A DNA stretch of 64,000 bases from JABDFW01 sp035550215. Its GTDB lineage: Bacteria; Bacteroidota; Bacteroidia; Chitinophagales; Chitinophagaceae. This document shows, piece by piece, positions 54,913 to 63,858 of the stretch. The first letter of the stretch is position 1; the number at the start of each line of letters is the position of its first letter. The stretch spans positions 160,312 through 224,311 of the forward strand of contig DASZPM010000006.1 in assembly GCA_035550215.1 (NCBI GenBank), read 5' to 3'. The translations under genes and the position numbers were made by a program. The notes below the pieces were generated by a model. It was not told where the DNA came from. It was given only the letters and a program-made list of their open reading frames with translations, and searched no databases.

Positions 54913-55902
54913 TTACAGAAGCCCCTGTGATTGAAGGTATTCAGCTATTTGTACCGCGTTGGTTGCTGCCCCTTTACGCAGGTTATCGCTAACTATCCAC
55001 ATATTTAAAGTATTGGGCTGTGTTTCATCACGGCGAAGCCTGCCTACAAAAACCTCGTCCTTTTCATGTGCCCATAAAGGCATTGGGTAAACTGCATTAG
55101 CAGGGTCGTCCTGCACAACTACACCGGGGGCGGCGCTCAAAAGTTCGCGAACTTCTTCCAGTGTAAAATCGTTGTCAAATTCAATGTTCACACTCTCGCT
55201 GTGGCCGCCAATAACGGGTATACGCACGGTTGTTGCGGTAACACGTATGTTGTCGTCCCGCATAATTTTTTTGGTTTCGTTCACCATTTTCATTTCTTCC
55301 TTGGTATAGCCGTTGTCCAAAAAAACATCTATCTGGGGTATAGCATTAAGGTCAATTGGATATTTATATGCCATAGGGCCTTCTTCTCCCTTACGTTCGT
55401 TAAACAACTGGTCAACTGCTTTTTTACCGGTGCCGGTAACGCTTTGGTAGGTGCTTACCACAATTCTTTTAATACCATATTTTTTATGTAAAGGGCTAAG
55501 CGCCACCACCATTTGTATGGTTGAGCAGTTAGGGTTGGCTATTATTTTGTCTCCGGCAGTAAGCACATCGGCATTTACTTCAGGCACCACTAATTTTTTA
55601 GTGGCATCCATGCGCCAGGCGCTGCTATTGTCAATAACGGTAATACCTGCTTCGGCAAATTTAGGCGCCCATTCAAGTGAAATGCCTCCGCCAGCGCTGA
55701 AAATAGCTACTGCCGGCTTTGCAGCAATACCGTCGGTCATACTTACCACCTTGTATTTGTTACCCTTAAATTCAACTTCCTTGCCAACTGACCTTTCACT
55801 TGCCACCGGTACAATTTCAGTTACCGGGAAATTTCTTTCTGCTAATACCTGTAACATTTTGGTGCCAACCAATCCTGTTGCACCTACTACCGCTACTTTC
55901 AT
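54913..55902 (-). CDS. asd: Aspartate-semialdehyde dehydrogenase
   Basis: Reduces beta-aspartyl phosphate to aspartate semialdehyde with NADPH, the branch point to lysine, methionine, threonine, isoleucine and diaminopimelate. The 329-residue protein shows the Rossmann motif VVGATGLVGTKMLQVL at residues 4-19, SAGGGISLEWAPKFA, the catalytic Cys in IIANPNCSTIQMV, STYQSVTGTGKKAV and the His-containing RIPVIGGHSESVNIEF. Size is normal. It is a single-gene unit with an attenuator-like leader upstream (55985-56153) and a terminator downstream. Confidence 0.96.
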   Translation of the reverse strand: MKVAVVGATGLVGTKMLQVLAERNFPVTEIVPVASERSVGKEVEFKGNKYKVVSMTDGIAAKPAVAIFSAGGGISLEWAPKFAEAGITVIDNSSAWRMDATKKLVVPEVNADVLTAGDKIIANPNCSTIQMVVALSPLHKKYGIKRIVVSTYQSVTGTGKKAVDQLFNERKGEEGPMAYKYPIDLNAIPQIDVFLDNGYTKEEMKMVNETKKIMRDDNIRVTATTVRIPVIGGHSESVNIEFDNDFTLEEVRELLSAAPGVVVQDDPANAVYPMPLWAHEKDEVFVGRLRRDETQPNTLNMWIVSDNLRKGAATNAVQIAEYLQSQGLL

Positions 55903-55984
55903 TTGTTGCCTCCTGCGAGATTTTTTTATGGTTATTGTTTACTTTGGTTTAGGCTATTGCATTATAGCCATTTATGAATCTGAA

Positions 55985-56023
55985 AGCAAAAAGCCTTCCC
56001 CGGTGTGGAGAAGGCTTTTTGCT
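55985..56023 (-). terminator. Attenuator stem-loop in the asd leader
   Basis: On the minus strand the arms AGCAAAAAGCCTTC (56023-56010) and GAAGGCTTTTTGCT (55998-55985) are exact 14-bp complements. With the inner TCC/GGG positions the stem grows to about 17 bp with one G-U pair and the loop shrinks to ACACC. The GC-rich core GCCTTC...GAAGGC is followed directly by TTTTTGCTTTC. It lies between the leader peptide stop (56047) and the asd ATG (55902), so it would stop transcription before asd. It could also end the upstream M13 gene transcript. Confidence 0.88.
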
Positions 56024-56046
56024 TTTATGTTTATCATACGCAAACT

Positions 56047-56112
56047 TTAAGCGTCTTCTCCGTGGGAGATGCACTTCTTAATGTTCTTTGTATGTTTCAT
56101 TATCATTTTCAT
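56047..56112 (-). CDS. Putative asd leader peptide, 21 aa
   Basis: A 21-codon ORF reading MKMIMKHTKNIKKCISHGED plus a final Ala and TAA. Twelve of the first thirteen residues (3 Met, 5 Lys, 2 Ile, 1 Thr, 1 Asn; the exception is His) belong to the aspartate family whose synthesis depends on asd. The stop codon overlaps GGAGAAG-AC-GCTT (56061-56049), which can pair with AAGCCTTCTCC in the attenuator 5' arm. The preceding TCTCC (56069-56065) can pair with GGAGA. This is the geometry of a translation-coupled attenuator. A promoter-like element ends nine bases before its ATG. Confidence 0.7.
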   Translation of the reverse strand: MKMIMKHTKNIKKCISHGEDA

Positions 56113-56121
56113 TTACGGGTG

Positions 56122-56153
56122 CGAAAGTAAATACGTTTTACTATTGCACCAAA
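56122..56153 (-). promoter_or_regulatory. Candidate promoter for the asd leader
   Basis: TTTG (56153-56150) as the -33 element and TACTTTCG (56129-56122), one mismatch from TAnnTTTG, are separated by 20 bases, within the usual Bacteroidota range. Transcription would start a few bases before the leader peptide ATG at 56112, just after the M13 gene stop at 56165. Confidence 0.55.
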
Positions 56154-56164
56154 AAGTTTTTCGG

Positions 56165-58210
56165 TTACCATATTTTTATCCGGGCGCTGTCAGGTAAATA
56201 CATCTTGTCGCCGGGTTTTACATTAAAGGCATCATAAAACGGCGTAAAATTCATCACCGGGCCGTTTACACGGTACATGGGGGGCGAATGAGGGTCTTCG
56301 GCTATTCTTATCCGCTGTGCCTGCTCTTTTATTTTGCTGCGCCATATTTGCCCGAGCGAAATAAAGAAGCGCTGGTCTGGCGTAAAACCGTCAATTTTAG
56401 TATTGTCCTGCCCTTCTTTTGTCATTTTAAAAGCGGTATACGCTATAACGATGCCACCCATATCGGCCATATTTTCGCCAGTTGTTAAATCCCCGTTTAT
56501 ATGCAGGCTGTCAAGCACAGTAAAGCTGCTGTATAAAGCGCTTACCTGTTTTGCTTTTGCTTTAAATTTTGAATAGTCTTCGGGGCTCCACCAATTTTTC
56601 AGGTTACCGTCTTTGTCAAATTGCGCGCCTTCATCGTCAAAACCGTGGGTCATTTCATGGCCAATTACCATACCAATGCCACCGTAGTTTATAGCATCAT
56701 CCGCGTTCGGGTCAAAAAAAGGAAACTGCAATATGCCGGCAGGAAAAACAATTTCATTATTGGTAGGGTTGTAATAAGCGTCAATAGTTGGCGCTGTCAT
56801 TTGCCACTCCGTCCTGTCAACAGGTTTACCTATTTTGGCAACCTGGTAAGCAAACTCGTTTTCGCCGCACGACAACAGGTTTTCAAAATAAGTGCCCCTG
56901 TCAATATTTACTTTACTGTAATCCCGCCATTTATCCGGGTAGCCAATTTTTTTAAGAAAGGCGTGCAGCTTATCCTTTGCTTTAACTTTTGTGCTGTCGC
57001 TCATCCAGTCAAGCTGGTTTATCCTTTCTTCCAGTGCTTTTTGCAGGTTATTCACCATATCAAGCATCCTTGCTTTGGCATCTTCAGTAAAATATTTTTT
57101 TACATACAGTTGCCCAAGCGCATCACCCAAATTAGCATCAGTGGCATAGTAAATACGCTCCCATCGGGGTTTAATTTGCTGCTGGCCATTAAGCGTTCTG
57201 TTATGATAATCAAAGCTGGCTGTTACAAAAGAATCACTGAGAGACGGCGCGGCATCGTCCAGTACATGAAAAGAATAAAAATCTTTCCAGGTACTAACCG
57301 GTACCGTTTTAAGCAACGTATTCAATTTAGTGTAATAAGCCGGCTGCCCAACATTTACAGAATCAGCCTGTATGCCAAGGCTCGCGAAAAATGCTTTCCA
57401 GCCAATCACAGGCATTTGCTTATCAAGGTCTGCAACAGCTAATTTATTATAATTGCTTTGCGGGTCTCTCAGCTCAACATTGGTGCGGTGGCTTTGGGCT
57501 ATGTTCTTTTCAAGCGCATAAATATTTTTGGCTTTTTTTAGCGCTTCGGCAGGTTTTACACCGGTAAGGGTAAACAATTTTACAATATAATTGGTGTATG
57601 CTTTTTGTACAGCCAGTGTTGCCGAGTCAGTTTTAAAGTAATAGTCCCTGTCGGGCAGGCCAATTCCCGCCTGTGCAAAATTGGCAATGCTCATGCTGCT
57701 GTTTTTCAGGTCGGCAGAAGCATATAAAGCCATTATATAGTAATGATTTGTTTTAAGCATTTCAGCTTCAAACTGCATAATGCTACCGGCATTTTTAAAT
57801 GCATTTATGGAATCAAGATAAGGCTTAACAGGGTCGTAACCCCGTTTTTCTATGGTAGCTGAATCTAAACCTGACGCGTAAAAATCACCCACCTGCTGTT
57901 CAATACTGCCTTTTGCGCTGCTTATTTTGGCAACAGAATCAAGTATCCCTTTTAAATGCTGTTTTGTACGGTTGAATAACTCAAGTCCTGCACCAGCGCT
58001 TGTTTCAGTTGGGCCAATAACGGCTGTTTTAAGCCAATTGCCGTTTACAAACAGGAAGAAATTATCTCCCGGTTTAACAGAGGAGTCCATATAGGATGTT
58101 TCGATGAATTTACCGGTCTGCTCTTCCGGGCTGGTTTGGGTATTTTGGTTGCAGCTTATTGTAGCCAATACTGCAAATACTATTGCCGGTGGCAATAAAA
58201 ACTTCTTCAT
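56165..58210 (-). CDS. M13-family (neprilysin-like) zinc metallopeptidase, lipoprotein
   Basis: A 681-residue exported endopeptidase. The N-terminus has a lipoprotein-type signal ending ATISC20. The M13 N-terminal helical domain follows (about 35-420: SVKPGDNFFLFVNGNWLK). The catalytic domain contains PTNNEIVFPAGILQFPFFDP, the zinc motif HExxH in GMVIGHEMTHGFDDEGAQF and the third ligand Glu in GENMADMGGIVIAY. RVNGPVMNFTPFYDAFNV and the KIW C-terminus are standard. Likely breaks down short peptides outside the inner membrane. Upstream of the asd leader on the same strand. Confidence 0.94.
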   Translation of the reverse strand: MKKFLLPPAIVFAVLATISCNQNTQTSPEEQTGKFIETSYMDSSVKPGDNFFLFVNGNWLKTAVIGPTETSAGAGLELFNRTKQHLKGILDSVAKISSAKGSIEQQVGDFYASGLDSATIEKRGYDPVKPYLDSINAFKNAGSIMQFEAEMLKTNHYYIMALYASADLKNSSMSIANFAQAGIGLPDRDYYFKTDSATLAVQKAYTNYIVKLFTLTGVKPAEALKKAKNIYALEKNIAQSHRTNVELRDPQSNYNKLAVADLDKQMPVIGWKAFFASLGIQADSVNVGQPAYYTKLNTLLKTVPVSTWKDFYSFHVLDDAAPSLSDSFVTASFDYHNRTLNGQQQIKPRWERIYYATDANLGDALGQLYVKKYFTEDAKARMLDMVNNLQKALEERINQLDWMSDSTKVKAKDKLHAFLKKIGYPDKWRDYSKVNIDRGTYFENLLSCGENEFAYQVAKIGKPVDRTEWQMTAPTIDAYYNPTNNEIVFPAGILQFPFFDPNADDAINYGGIGMVIGHEMTHGFDDEGAQFDKDGNLKNWWSPEDYSKFKAKAKQVSALYSSFTVLDSLHINGDLTTGENMADMGGIVIAYTAFKMTKEGQDNTKIDGFTPDQRFFISLGQIWRSKIKEQAQRIRIAEDPHSPPMYRVNGPVMNFTPFYDAFNVKPGDKMYLPDSARIKIW

Positions 58211-58309
58211 TTTTTTTATTTTGCTTTATAAGTAAAATAAGGGCTTTGCAAGATGAAGGTATTTTATAAGCCGCTAACTGAAAAATTATGCGGCATATAA
58301 AATATATAT

Positions 58310-58343
58310 AAAAAGCGTAATGCTGTTACCAGTAAAGGCATTA
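58310..58343 (-). terminator. Weak candidate terminator after PfkB kinase gene
   Basis: On the minus strand TAATGC and GCATTA enclose a 14-base loop and are followed by CGCTTTTTATA. The stem is short, so confidence is low. It lies about 25 bp after the kinase stop. Confidence 0.35.
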
Positions 58344-58365
58344 TTGTTATATAGCAGGGCAGCTT

Positions 58366-59289
58366 TTACCCGAGGGATATATCAAAATTAACCAGTTGTA
58401 CAAATTCTTCCAGCCTGTTGTCAATGTCCTCTTTTGTTATTTCTCTTATGCGCTCGGTGCCGAATTTTTCCACGCAAAAACTGGCCATTGCGCTGCCTAC
58501 TATAATGGCTGTTTTCATGTTTTCAAATGAAATATCCCTTGTTTTTGCCAGGTGGCCAATAAAACCGCCTGCAAAGGTATCACCGGCCCCGGTGGGGTCA
58601 AATACGTCTTCCAGCGGCAGTGCCGGGGCAAAGAAAACGCTGTTTTCGTAAAACAACAACGCGCCATGCTCCCCTTTCTTTATAATCAGGTATTTCGGGC
58701 CCATGGTCAATATTTTCTTAGCTGCTTTTACCAGGGAAAATTCGCCGCTCATCTGCCTTGCCTCGCTGTCATTTACCATCAATACATCCACCATGCCCAT
58801 TACGTCCATCAAATCATCCCACGCCGTTGACATCCAGTAATTCATGGTGTCAAGCACAATCAATTTAGGGCGTTTATTTAACTGCTGCAGCGCCTGCCGT
58901 TGCAGGCTTGGCATCAGGTTACCTAATATTACAAAATCAGCATTTTTAAAATTATCGGGCAGTATGGGGTTAAAATCTGTTAACACGTTAAGGTCTGTAA
59001 CCAGGGTATCACGGGTATTCATGTCCATGTGGTACCTGCCGCTCCAGAAAAAAGACTTTTTATCAGCCTTTATGTCAAGGCCGTCCAGCATCACTCCCCT
59101 GTTGGTAAGCGCGTCCATTTCTTCCTGGGGAAAATCATTTCCTACTATTGACACCATTTGCACGGGCTTAACAAAATTGCTGGTGGCATAGGCAATATAG
59201 GTTGCAGATCCGCCAATAATCTTGTCAGATTTTCCAAAAGGCGTTTCAATAGCGTCAAAAGCCATAGTTCCTACCACTAAAACAGACAT
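58366..59289 (-). CDS. PfkB-family sugar/nucleoside kinase
   Basis: A 307-residue ribokinase-fold ATP-dependent kinase. Start at 59289 (MSVLVVGTMAFDAIETPFG). Substrate-side motif KIIGGSATYIAYATSNF near residues 30-45 and the C-terminal signature DPTGAGDTFAGGFIGHL, with the catalytic Asp, identify the family. NDSEARQMSGE and KKGEHGALLF are also typical. Members phosphorylate ribose, fructose, adenosine and others; the substrate here cannot be fixed. Cytoplasmic, divergent from the TetR gene. Confidence 0.9.
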   Translation of the reverse strand: MSVLVVGTMAFDAIETPFGKSDKIIGGSATYIAYATSNFVKPVQMVSIVGNDFPQEEMDALTNRGVMLDGLDIKADKKSFFWSGRYHMDMNTRDTLVTDLNVLTDFNPILPDNFKNADFVILGNLMPSLQRQALQQLNKRPKLIVLDTMNYWMSTAWDDLMDVMGMVDVLMVNDSEARQMSGEFSLVKAAKKILTMGPKYLIIKKGEHGALLFYENSVFFAPALPLEDVFDPTGAGDTFAGGFIGHLAKTRDISFENMKTAIIVGSAMASFCVEKFGTERIREITKEDIDNRLEEFVQLVNFDISLG

Positions 59290-59485
59290 AGCGTATATAT
59301 TTTTCGGGCGCAAACATACAGGAAAGTTTTAGAAGTTCAAGACAGCAGGGGGATACAGCCAGTTTATGCATACAAGGCCACATGCAGCGGCCTGCTTCGC
59401 CCGCCATGGAAAAATTTCTGCAACTTTAAACTTTTGAAACCTGCGAACTACTGGAACTTCGTACGGGAAACGTTATTTTTGTGGC

Positions 59486-60076
59486 ATGGCCCGGATTAAA
59501 ACAAATAAAGACATCAGCCGTAAAGAGGTTATCTTAAAAGCTTCGGCTGCCTTGTTCAGGGAAAAAGGCTATAAAGCCGCCAGCATGCGCGACCTGGCTG
59601 TAAAAGTTGGGGTGGAAGCGGCCAGCCTGTATAACCATATACGCTCAAAGGCAGAACTGTTGCATGATATATGTTTTGATGTTGCCAACATTTTTACTGA
59701 AAATATTACCGAAGTTGAAGCGCTGAAGGCTTCGCCGATAAAAAAGATTGAGACGCTGCTTCGTTTTCACATAAGGCAGATGATTGATAATTTTGAGGAA
59801 GTGTATGTTGCCGACCGCGAGTGGCGCTACCTGGCCGAGCCCTACCTGTCAAACTACCAAAACCAGCGACGTATTTACCGCAAACGTTTTGCCGCCATAA
59901 TAGAAGAAGGGGTTAAGCAGGGTGAGATAAATAATATTGATGCCTCCACAGCCGTACTTATTATACTGCACGCTGTAAGCGGCATTGAAAGCTGGCACCG
60001 CAGCACGCAAAAAATTACCGGCGAAGAACTGGAGGAGAATATGCTGACGATATTGATTGAAGGAGTGAAAAAGTAA
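59486..60076 (+). CDS. TetR/AcrR-family regulator (PaaR-like)
   Basis: A 196-residue repressor. The N-terminal helix-turn-helix spans about 12-60 (EVILKASAALFREKGYKAAS, then MRDLAVKVGVEAASLYNHI and SKAELL). The C-terminal all-helical ligand domain contains DREWRYLAEPYLSNYQNQRR, typical of the TetR proteins that control phenylacetate or fatty acid genes. A TATTTTTG box (59474-59481) ends five bases before the ATG, implying a leaderless or very short 5' end. It is 68 bp upstream of the PaaE-like gene and probably regulates it. Confidence 0.88.
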   Translation: MARIKTNKDISRKEVILKASAALFREKGYKAASMRDLAVKVGVEAASLYNHIRSKAELLHDICFDVANIFTENITEVEALKASPIKKIETLLRFHIRQMIDNFEEVYVADREWRYLAEPYLSNYQNQRRIYRKRFAAIIEEGVKQGEINNIDASTAVLIILHAVSGIESWHRSTQKITGEELEENMLTILIEGVKK

Positions 60077-60144
60077 CCAATTCAATTTGATGTATTTCCC
60101 CTTAAAACGCTCTTTGCTGCCCTCAACTTTGGTATTTTTACGCC

Positions 60145-61218
60145 ATGTCATTACACTTTGAGAAGATTAAGATTAAAGAAGTTAAAAAAGAAACTTCGCA
60201 TTGCGTATCCATTGCATTTGATATTCCACCAACTCTGGTGGGTCGCTTTGCTTTTAAGGCCGGGCAATACTTAACATTACGGGCTCTTATTAACGGCGCA
60301 GAAGTGCGGCGCTCTTATTCATTATGCAGCTCCCCCCTGGAAGATGAATGGCGGGTTGCTGTTAAAAAAGTGGAAGGCGGTATGTTTTCTACATACGCCA
60401 ATGAAATGCTTAAAGCCGGGGACACACTGGAGTTAATGCCCCCAATGGGCAATTTTCATACGGAGATTAATCCTTTAAACAGCAAGCATTATATTGGTAT
60501 AGCCGCGGGCAGCGGCATAACGCCCGTTATATCTATCATCAAAACGGTTTTGCAGGCTGAACCAAACAGCCGCTTCACCTTAGTGTATGGCAACCGTAAC
60601 CGGCATTCCATTATTTTTAAAGACGCGCTGGAAGCAATTAAGAACAAATACCTAAGCAGGTTCAACATTATTCATATACTCAGCCGCGAAATAACAGATG
60701 CAACTATTAACCATGGCAGGATTAACGCGGAGAAATGTGCACACCTGTTTGAAAAGGCCCTGCAAATAAACGCCGACGGGTTTTTTATTTGCGGCCCCGA
60801 AGAAATGACGCTTGAAGTGAAACATTTTTTAGAAAAAAACGGTGTTGACGAAAAGAAGATTCATATTGAATTGTTTACTACCGGCAATAATCACCCGGGT
60901 CCTGAACGGGAAACTATACATGCCAATGAAGCAACGAAAAGCAGCATTACTGTTACACTGGATGGTGTAAGTTTTAATTTTGAGCTTGCTTACGATGACG
61001 CCTCTATTCTTGATGCTGCCGCGCAGCAGGGCGCGGATGTGCCATACAGTTGTAAGTCCGGCGTATGCTGTACCTGCAGGGCTAAATTACTGGAGGGAGA
61101 AGTAGAAATGGAGGTTTGCTATGGGCTGGAGCCCGAAGAAATTGCCGGGGGATATATACTCACCTGCCAAAGCCACCCTAAAAGCAACAGGGTGGTAATT
61201 GATTATGATGCAAAGTAA
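60145..61218 (+). CDS. paaE: PaaE-like ferredoxin reductase (phenylacetyl-CoA epoxidase reductase type)
   Basis: A 357-residue three-domain oxidoreductase: FAD-binding barrel (about 1-105: FKAGQYLTLRALINGAEVRR, SYSLCSSPLEDEWRVAVKKV), NAD(P)-binding domain (about 110-235: YIGIAAGSGITPVISIIKTV, FTLVYGNRNRHSIIF, FICGPEEMTLEVKHFLE) and a C-terminal plant-type [2Fe-2S] ferredoxin (about 265-357: YSCKSGVCCTCRAKLLEGEV with a final CQSHP). This matches the reductase of the phenylacetyl-CoA epoxidase. The oxygenase genes paaABC do not follow within the window; an ABC permease does. A role with another oxygenase or desaturase is possible. Confidence 0.85.
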   Translation: MSLHFEKIKIKEVKKETSHCVSIAFDIPPTLVGRFAFKAGQYLTLRALINGAEVRRSYSLCSSPLEDEWRVAVKKVEGGMFSTYANEMLKAGDTLELMPPMGNFHTEINPLNSKHYIGIAAGSGITPVISIIKTVLQAEPNSRFTLVYGNRNRHSIIFKDALEAIKNKYLSRFNIIHILSREITDATINHGRINAEKCAHLFEKALQINADGFFICGPEEMTLEVKHFLEKNGVDEKKIHIELFTTGNNHPGPERETIHANEATKSSITVTLDGVSFNFELAYDDASILDAAAQQGADVPYSCKSGVCCTCRAKLLEGEVEMEVCYGLEPEEIAGGYILTCQSHPKSNRVVIDYDAK

Positions 61219-61265
61219 ACCGAAGTAAAACACGTATTAATCAATAAATTTTAGGGACGATACAG

Positions 61266-61284
61266 AACCGTGCATAACCGTGCA
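61266..61284. repeat. 9-bp direct repeat upstream of the ABC permease
   Basis: AACCGTGCA occurs at 61266-61274 and again at 61276-61284, a 10-bp period that puts both copies on the same face of the helix. It lies about 177 bp before the permease start, in a 242-bp gap, and is a plausible binding site for a regulator. Confidence 0.4.
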
Positions 61285-61460
61285 GGTAGTGTATCACAAG
61301 CGAACACTTTTTAACGTTTTGCTTTGCTTATACATATTGATTTTCAATCAATTAAACTACTGGCATTTTGTTAGTTGGCTTTTTACTCACAAAGGGCAAG
61401 CTATGTATATGCGGTTAGCTGTTGCCTGCAACACCATTAAACACACATAAACCTGTTAGT

Positions 61461-63833
61461 ATGTTCGGTAATTTTTTTAAAACAACCATACGCACATTAT
61501 TAAAAAACAAAACATACAGCCTGCTGAATATAATGGGGCTTGCTATAGGCATCGCCTGTACCGGGCTTATTTTTTTGTGGGTAGAGGATGAGGCAAGTTA
61601 TGATGCCGTAAATGTGAAGAAAGACAACATTTACATGGCGCTTAATAACTGGCCGTCTAACGGTAAAATAAGCACGTTTGAAAGCACGCCCGGCCCGCTG
61701 GCCCCCGCTATGAAGGCAGAGATACCCGGGGTTGCCAATGTGGCCCGCTTTACCGAAGGGGAAGCAACATTGCTTTTTAAAATAGGCGACAGGTCAATGT
61801 ACGCATCAGGCAATTATGCTGATTCAAACATCTTCAGCATGTTTACCATGCCTTTTGTGCAGGGTAACGCGGCATCAGCTTTCAAACAGCCAAATTCAAT
61901 TGTGATTACTGAAAGCACTGTAAAAAAGTTTTTTGGCAATAATCAAAATGTTATTGGTAAAGCCGTGCGGGTTGACAATAAGCAGGACTTTATGGTAACA
62001 GGTGTAATAAAAGATTTTCCTGAAAACACCAGTGTAAAATTTGAATGGCTATGCCCGTATGAAGTATTTTTTAAAGATAACCAATGGCTGAAAGAATGGG
62101 ATAACAACGACCTGTTAACCTTTGTGGAGCTTGACAATAACGCAAACCTGCCGGCCGTAAGTAAACAATTAAACGGCTTTATTAAGAAGCATGAAGAGGG
62201 CGCCCTGCCAAATACTATCCTGTTTCCTATGAAAGATTGGCGCCTGAGGTGGGACTTTGAAAATGGCAAACAGACAGGTGGGGGCCGTATACAATATGTG
62301 CGTATGTTTACCCTTATTGCGTGGATAATATTGTTTCTTGCCTGCATTAATTTTATGAACCTTGCCACCGCAAGAAGTGAAAAGCGGTCTAAGGAAGTGG
62401 GGGTGCGCAAGGTGTTAGGCAGCGGCAAAAAAAGATTGATTATGCAGTTTATGGGTGAGGCTATTTTTATGGCAGTAATGGCAGTTATAGCTTCAACATT
62501 TATTATGTCGCTGGCGCTGCCTCTTTTTAATGCTCTTACAGAAAAAAATCTTTCCCTTAATTTAGGCAGCCCTGTTCACCTGCTTGCACTTGCAGCTATA
62601 ACTATTATATGCGGGCTGGTAGCAGGCAGCTACCCGTCATTATACCTGTCATCCTTCAGCCCTGTTTTTGTTTTAAAAGGCATTAAGTTAAAAAACAATA
62701 GTGCAGGCTTAATACGCAAGGGCCTGGTAGTTATGCAGTTTACGGTTTCAATCGTGCTCATCATCAGCACTGTTATTGTTTACCAGCAAATACAACACGT
62801 TAAAAACCGTGAGCTGGGTTATAACAAAAACAACCTGCTTGAAACAAACCTGCAGGGTGATATGGGCAAAAATTTTGGCGCTATTAAGCAGGACCTGCTG
62901 AATACCGGCGTTGTGGAGAACGCTGCGCTGTTTGACCATGAACTTGTTTATGGCGGCGGTAATAGCTTTGGGTATACCTGGAAAGGTAAAGACCCGAACG
63001 CAAAACAAATTATTTCGCACCGGCATGTAAGCCCTGAAATGCTGTCAACAGCAGGTATTAAAATTATACAGGGGCGGGATTTTAATACCAACCCGGCAGT
63101 TGACAGTAACAATATTGTTATAAGTGAATCGCTGGCTAAATTGATGAATATGCCAACCGTGATAGGCCAAAACATAAAAAATGGCGATGATACCTATAAA
63201 ATAATCGGCGTGGTAAAAGACATGGTGTATGGCAATATATACGGCAACACATCAGACCCCATTATATTTTTCTGTGCACAGCACTACGAAGATGAAGGGA
63301 TGATGTATATAAGGCTAAAACCAACAGTGCCAAAACAAGACGCAATAGCTAAAGTGGAAGCTGTTATTAAACAGCATAACCCCGTTTACCCCTTTGTTTA
63401 CCGGTTTACTGACGATGTGTTTAACCAACTGTTTTCGGCTGAAGCGCTGGTGAGCAAATTATCCCGCGTGTTTGCCGCGCTTGCTATTATTATATCATGT
63501 CTTGGCTTATTCGGTTTGGCAGCTTATACCGCTGAGCGGAGAACAAAGGAAATAGGCATACGTAAAGTGCTTGGTGCAAGTGTGCCGGGGCTGGCTACCC
63601 TGCTGTCAGCAGAGTTTTTAAAGCTGGTACTCGTGTCTTTACTGGTAGCGTTCCCTGTTGCGTGGTATGCCATGCAGGCATGGCTGCAAAACTATTCTTA
63701 CCATATAATCATACAATGGTGGGTATTTGCAGTTGCCGGTATTGCAGCAATATTAATCGCGGTTATTACTATTTCTTTCCAGGCAATAAAGGCAGCAATG
63801 ATGAACCCGGTGAAGGCGATAAAGGCGGAATAG
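61461..63833 (+). CDS. FtsX/MacB-type ABC transporter permease
   Basis: A 790-residue inner-membrane protein. One helix near the N-terminus (about 20-40: LLNIMGLAIGIACTGLIFLW), a large periplasmic MacB_PCD domain, three helices near 285-400 with the FtsX motif EKRSKEVGVRKVLGSGKK, then the same architecture repeated (MQFTVSIVLIISTVIVYQQI, second periplasmic domain, and ERRTKEIGIRKVLGASVPGL). The start at 61461 (MFGNFFKTTIRTLLKNK) matches this large Bacteroidota family. No ATPase gene is adjacent. Members export peptides, lipoproteins or drugs, or act as mechanotransmission units. Confidence 0.9.
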   Translation: MFGNFFKTTIRTLLKNKTYSLLNIMGLAIGIACTGLIFLWVEDEASYDAVNVKKDNIYMALNNWPSNGKISTFESTPGPLAPAMKAEIPGVANVARFTEGEATLLFKIGDRSMYASGNYADSNIFSMFTMPFVQGNAASAFKQPNSIVITESTVKKFFGNNQNVIGKAVRVDNKQDFMVTGVIKDFPENTSVKFEWLCPYEVFFKDNQWLKEWDNNDLLTFVELDNNANLPAVSKQLNGFIKKHEEGALPNTILFPMKDWRLRWDFENGKQTGGGRIQYVRMFTLIAWIILFLACINFMNLATARSEKRSKEVGVRKVLGSGKKRLIMQFMGEAIFMAVMAVIASTFIMSLALPLFNALTEKNLSLNLGSPVHLLALAAITIICGLVAGSYPSLYLSSFSPVFVLKGIKLKNNSAGLIRKGLVVMQFTVSIVLIISTVIVYQQIQHVKNRELGYNKNNLLETNLQGDMGKNFGAIKQDLLNTGVVENAALFDHELVYGGGNSFGYTWKGKDPNAKQIISHRHVSPEMLSTAGIKIIQGRDFNTNPAVDSNNIVISESLAKLMNMPTVIGQNIKNGDDTYKIIGVVKDMVYGNIYGNTSDPIIFFCAQHYEDEGMMYIRLKPTVPKQDAIAKVEAVIKQHNPVYPFVYRFTDDVFNQLFSAEALVSKLSRVFAALAIIISCLGLFGLAAYTAERRTKEIGIRKVLGASVPGLATLLSAEFLKLVLVSLLVAFPVAWYAMQAWLQNYSYHIIIQWWVFAVAGIAAILIAVITISFQAIKAAMMNPVKAIKAE

Positions 63834-63858
63834 AAGCGTCATTGGTTATTGGTAATTA

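Noticed and set aside
56621..57442. Long plus-strand open frame of 273 codons
   Set aside because: It is antisense to the well-defined M13 peptidase and has the skewed composition of a mirror frame.
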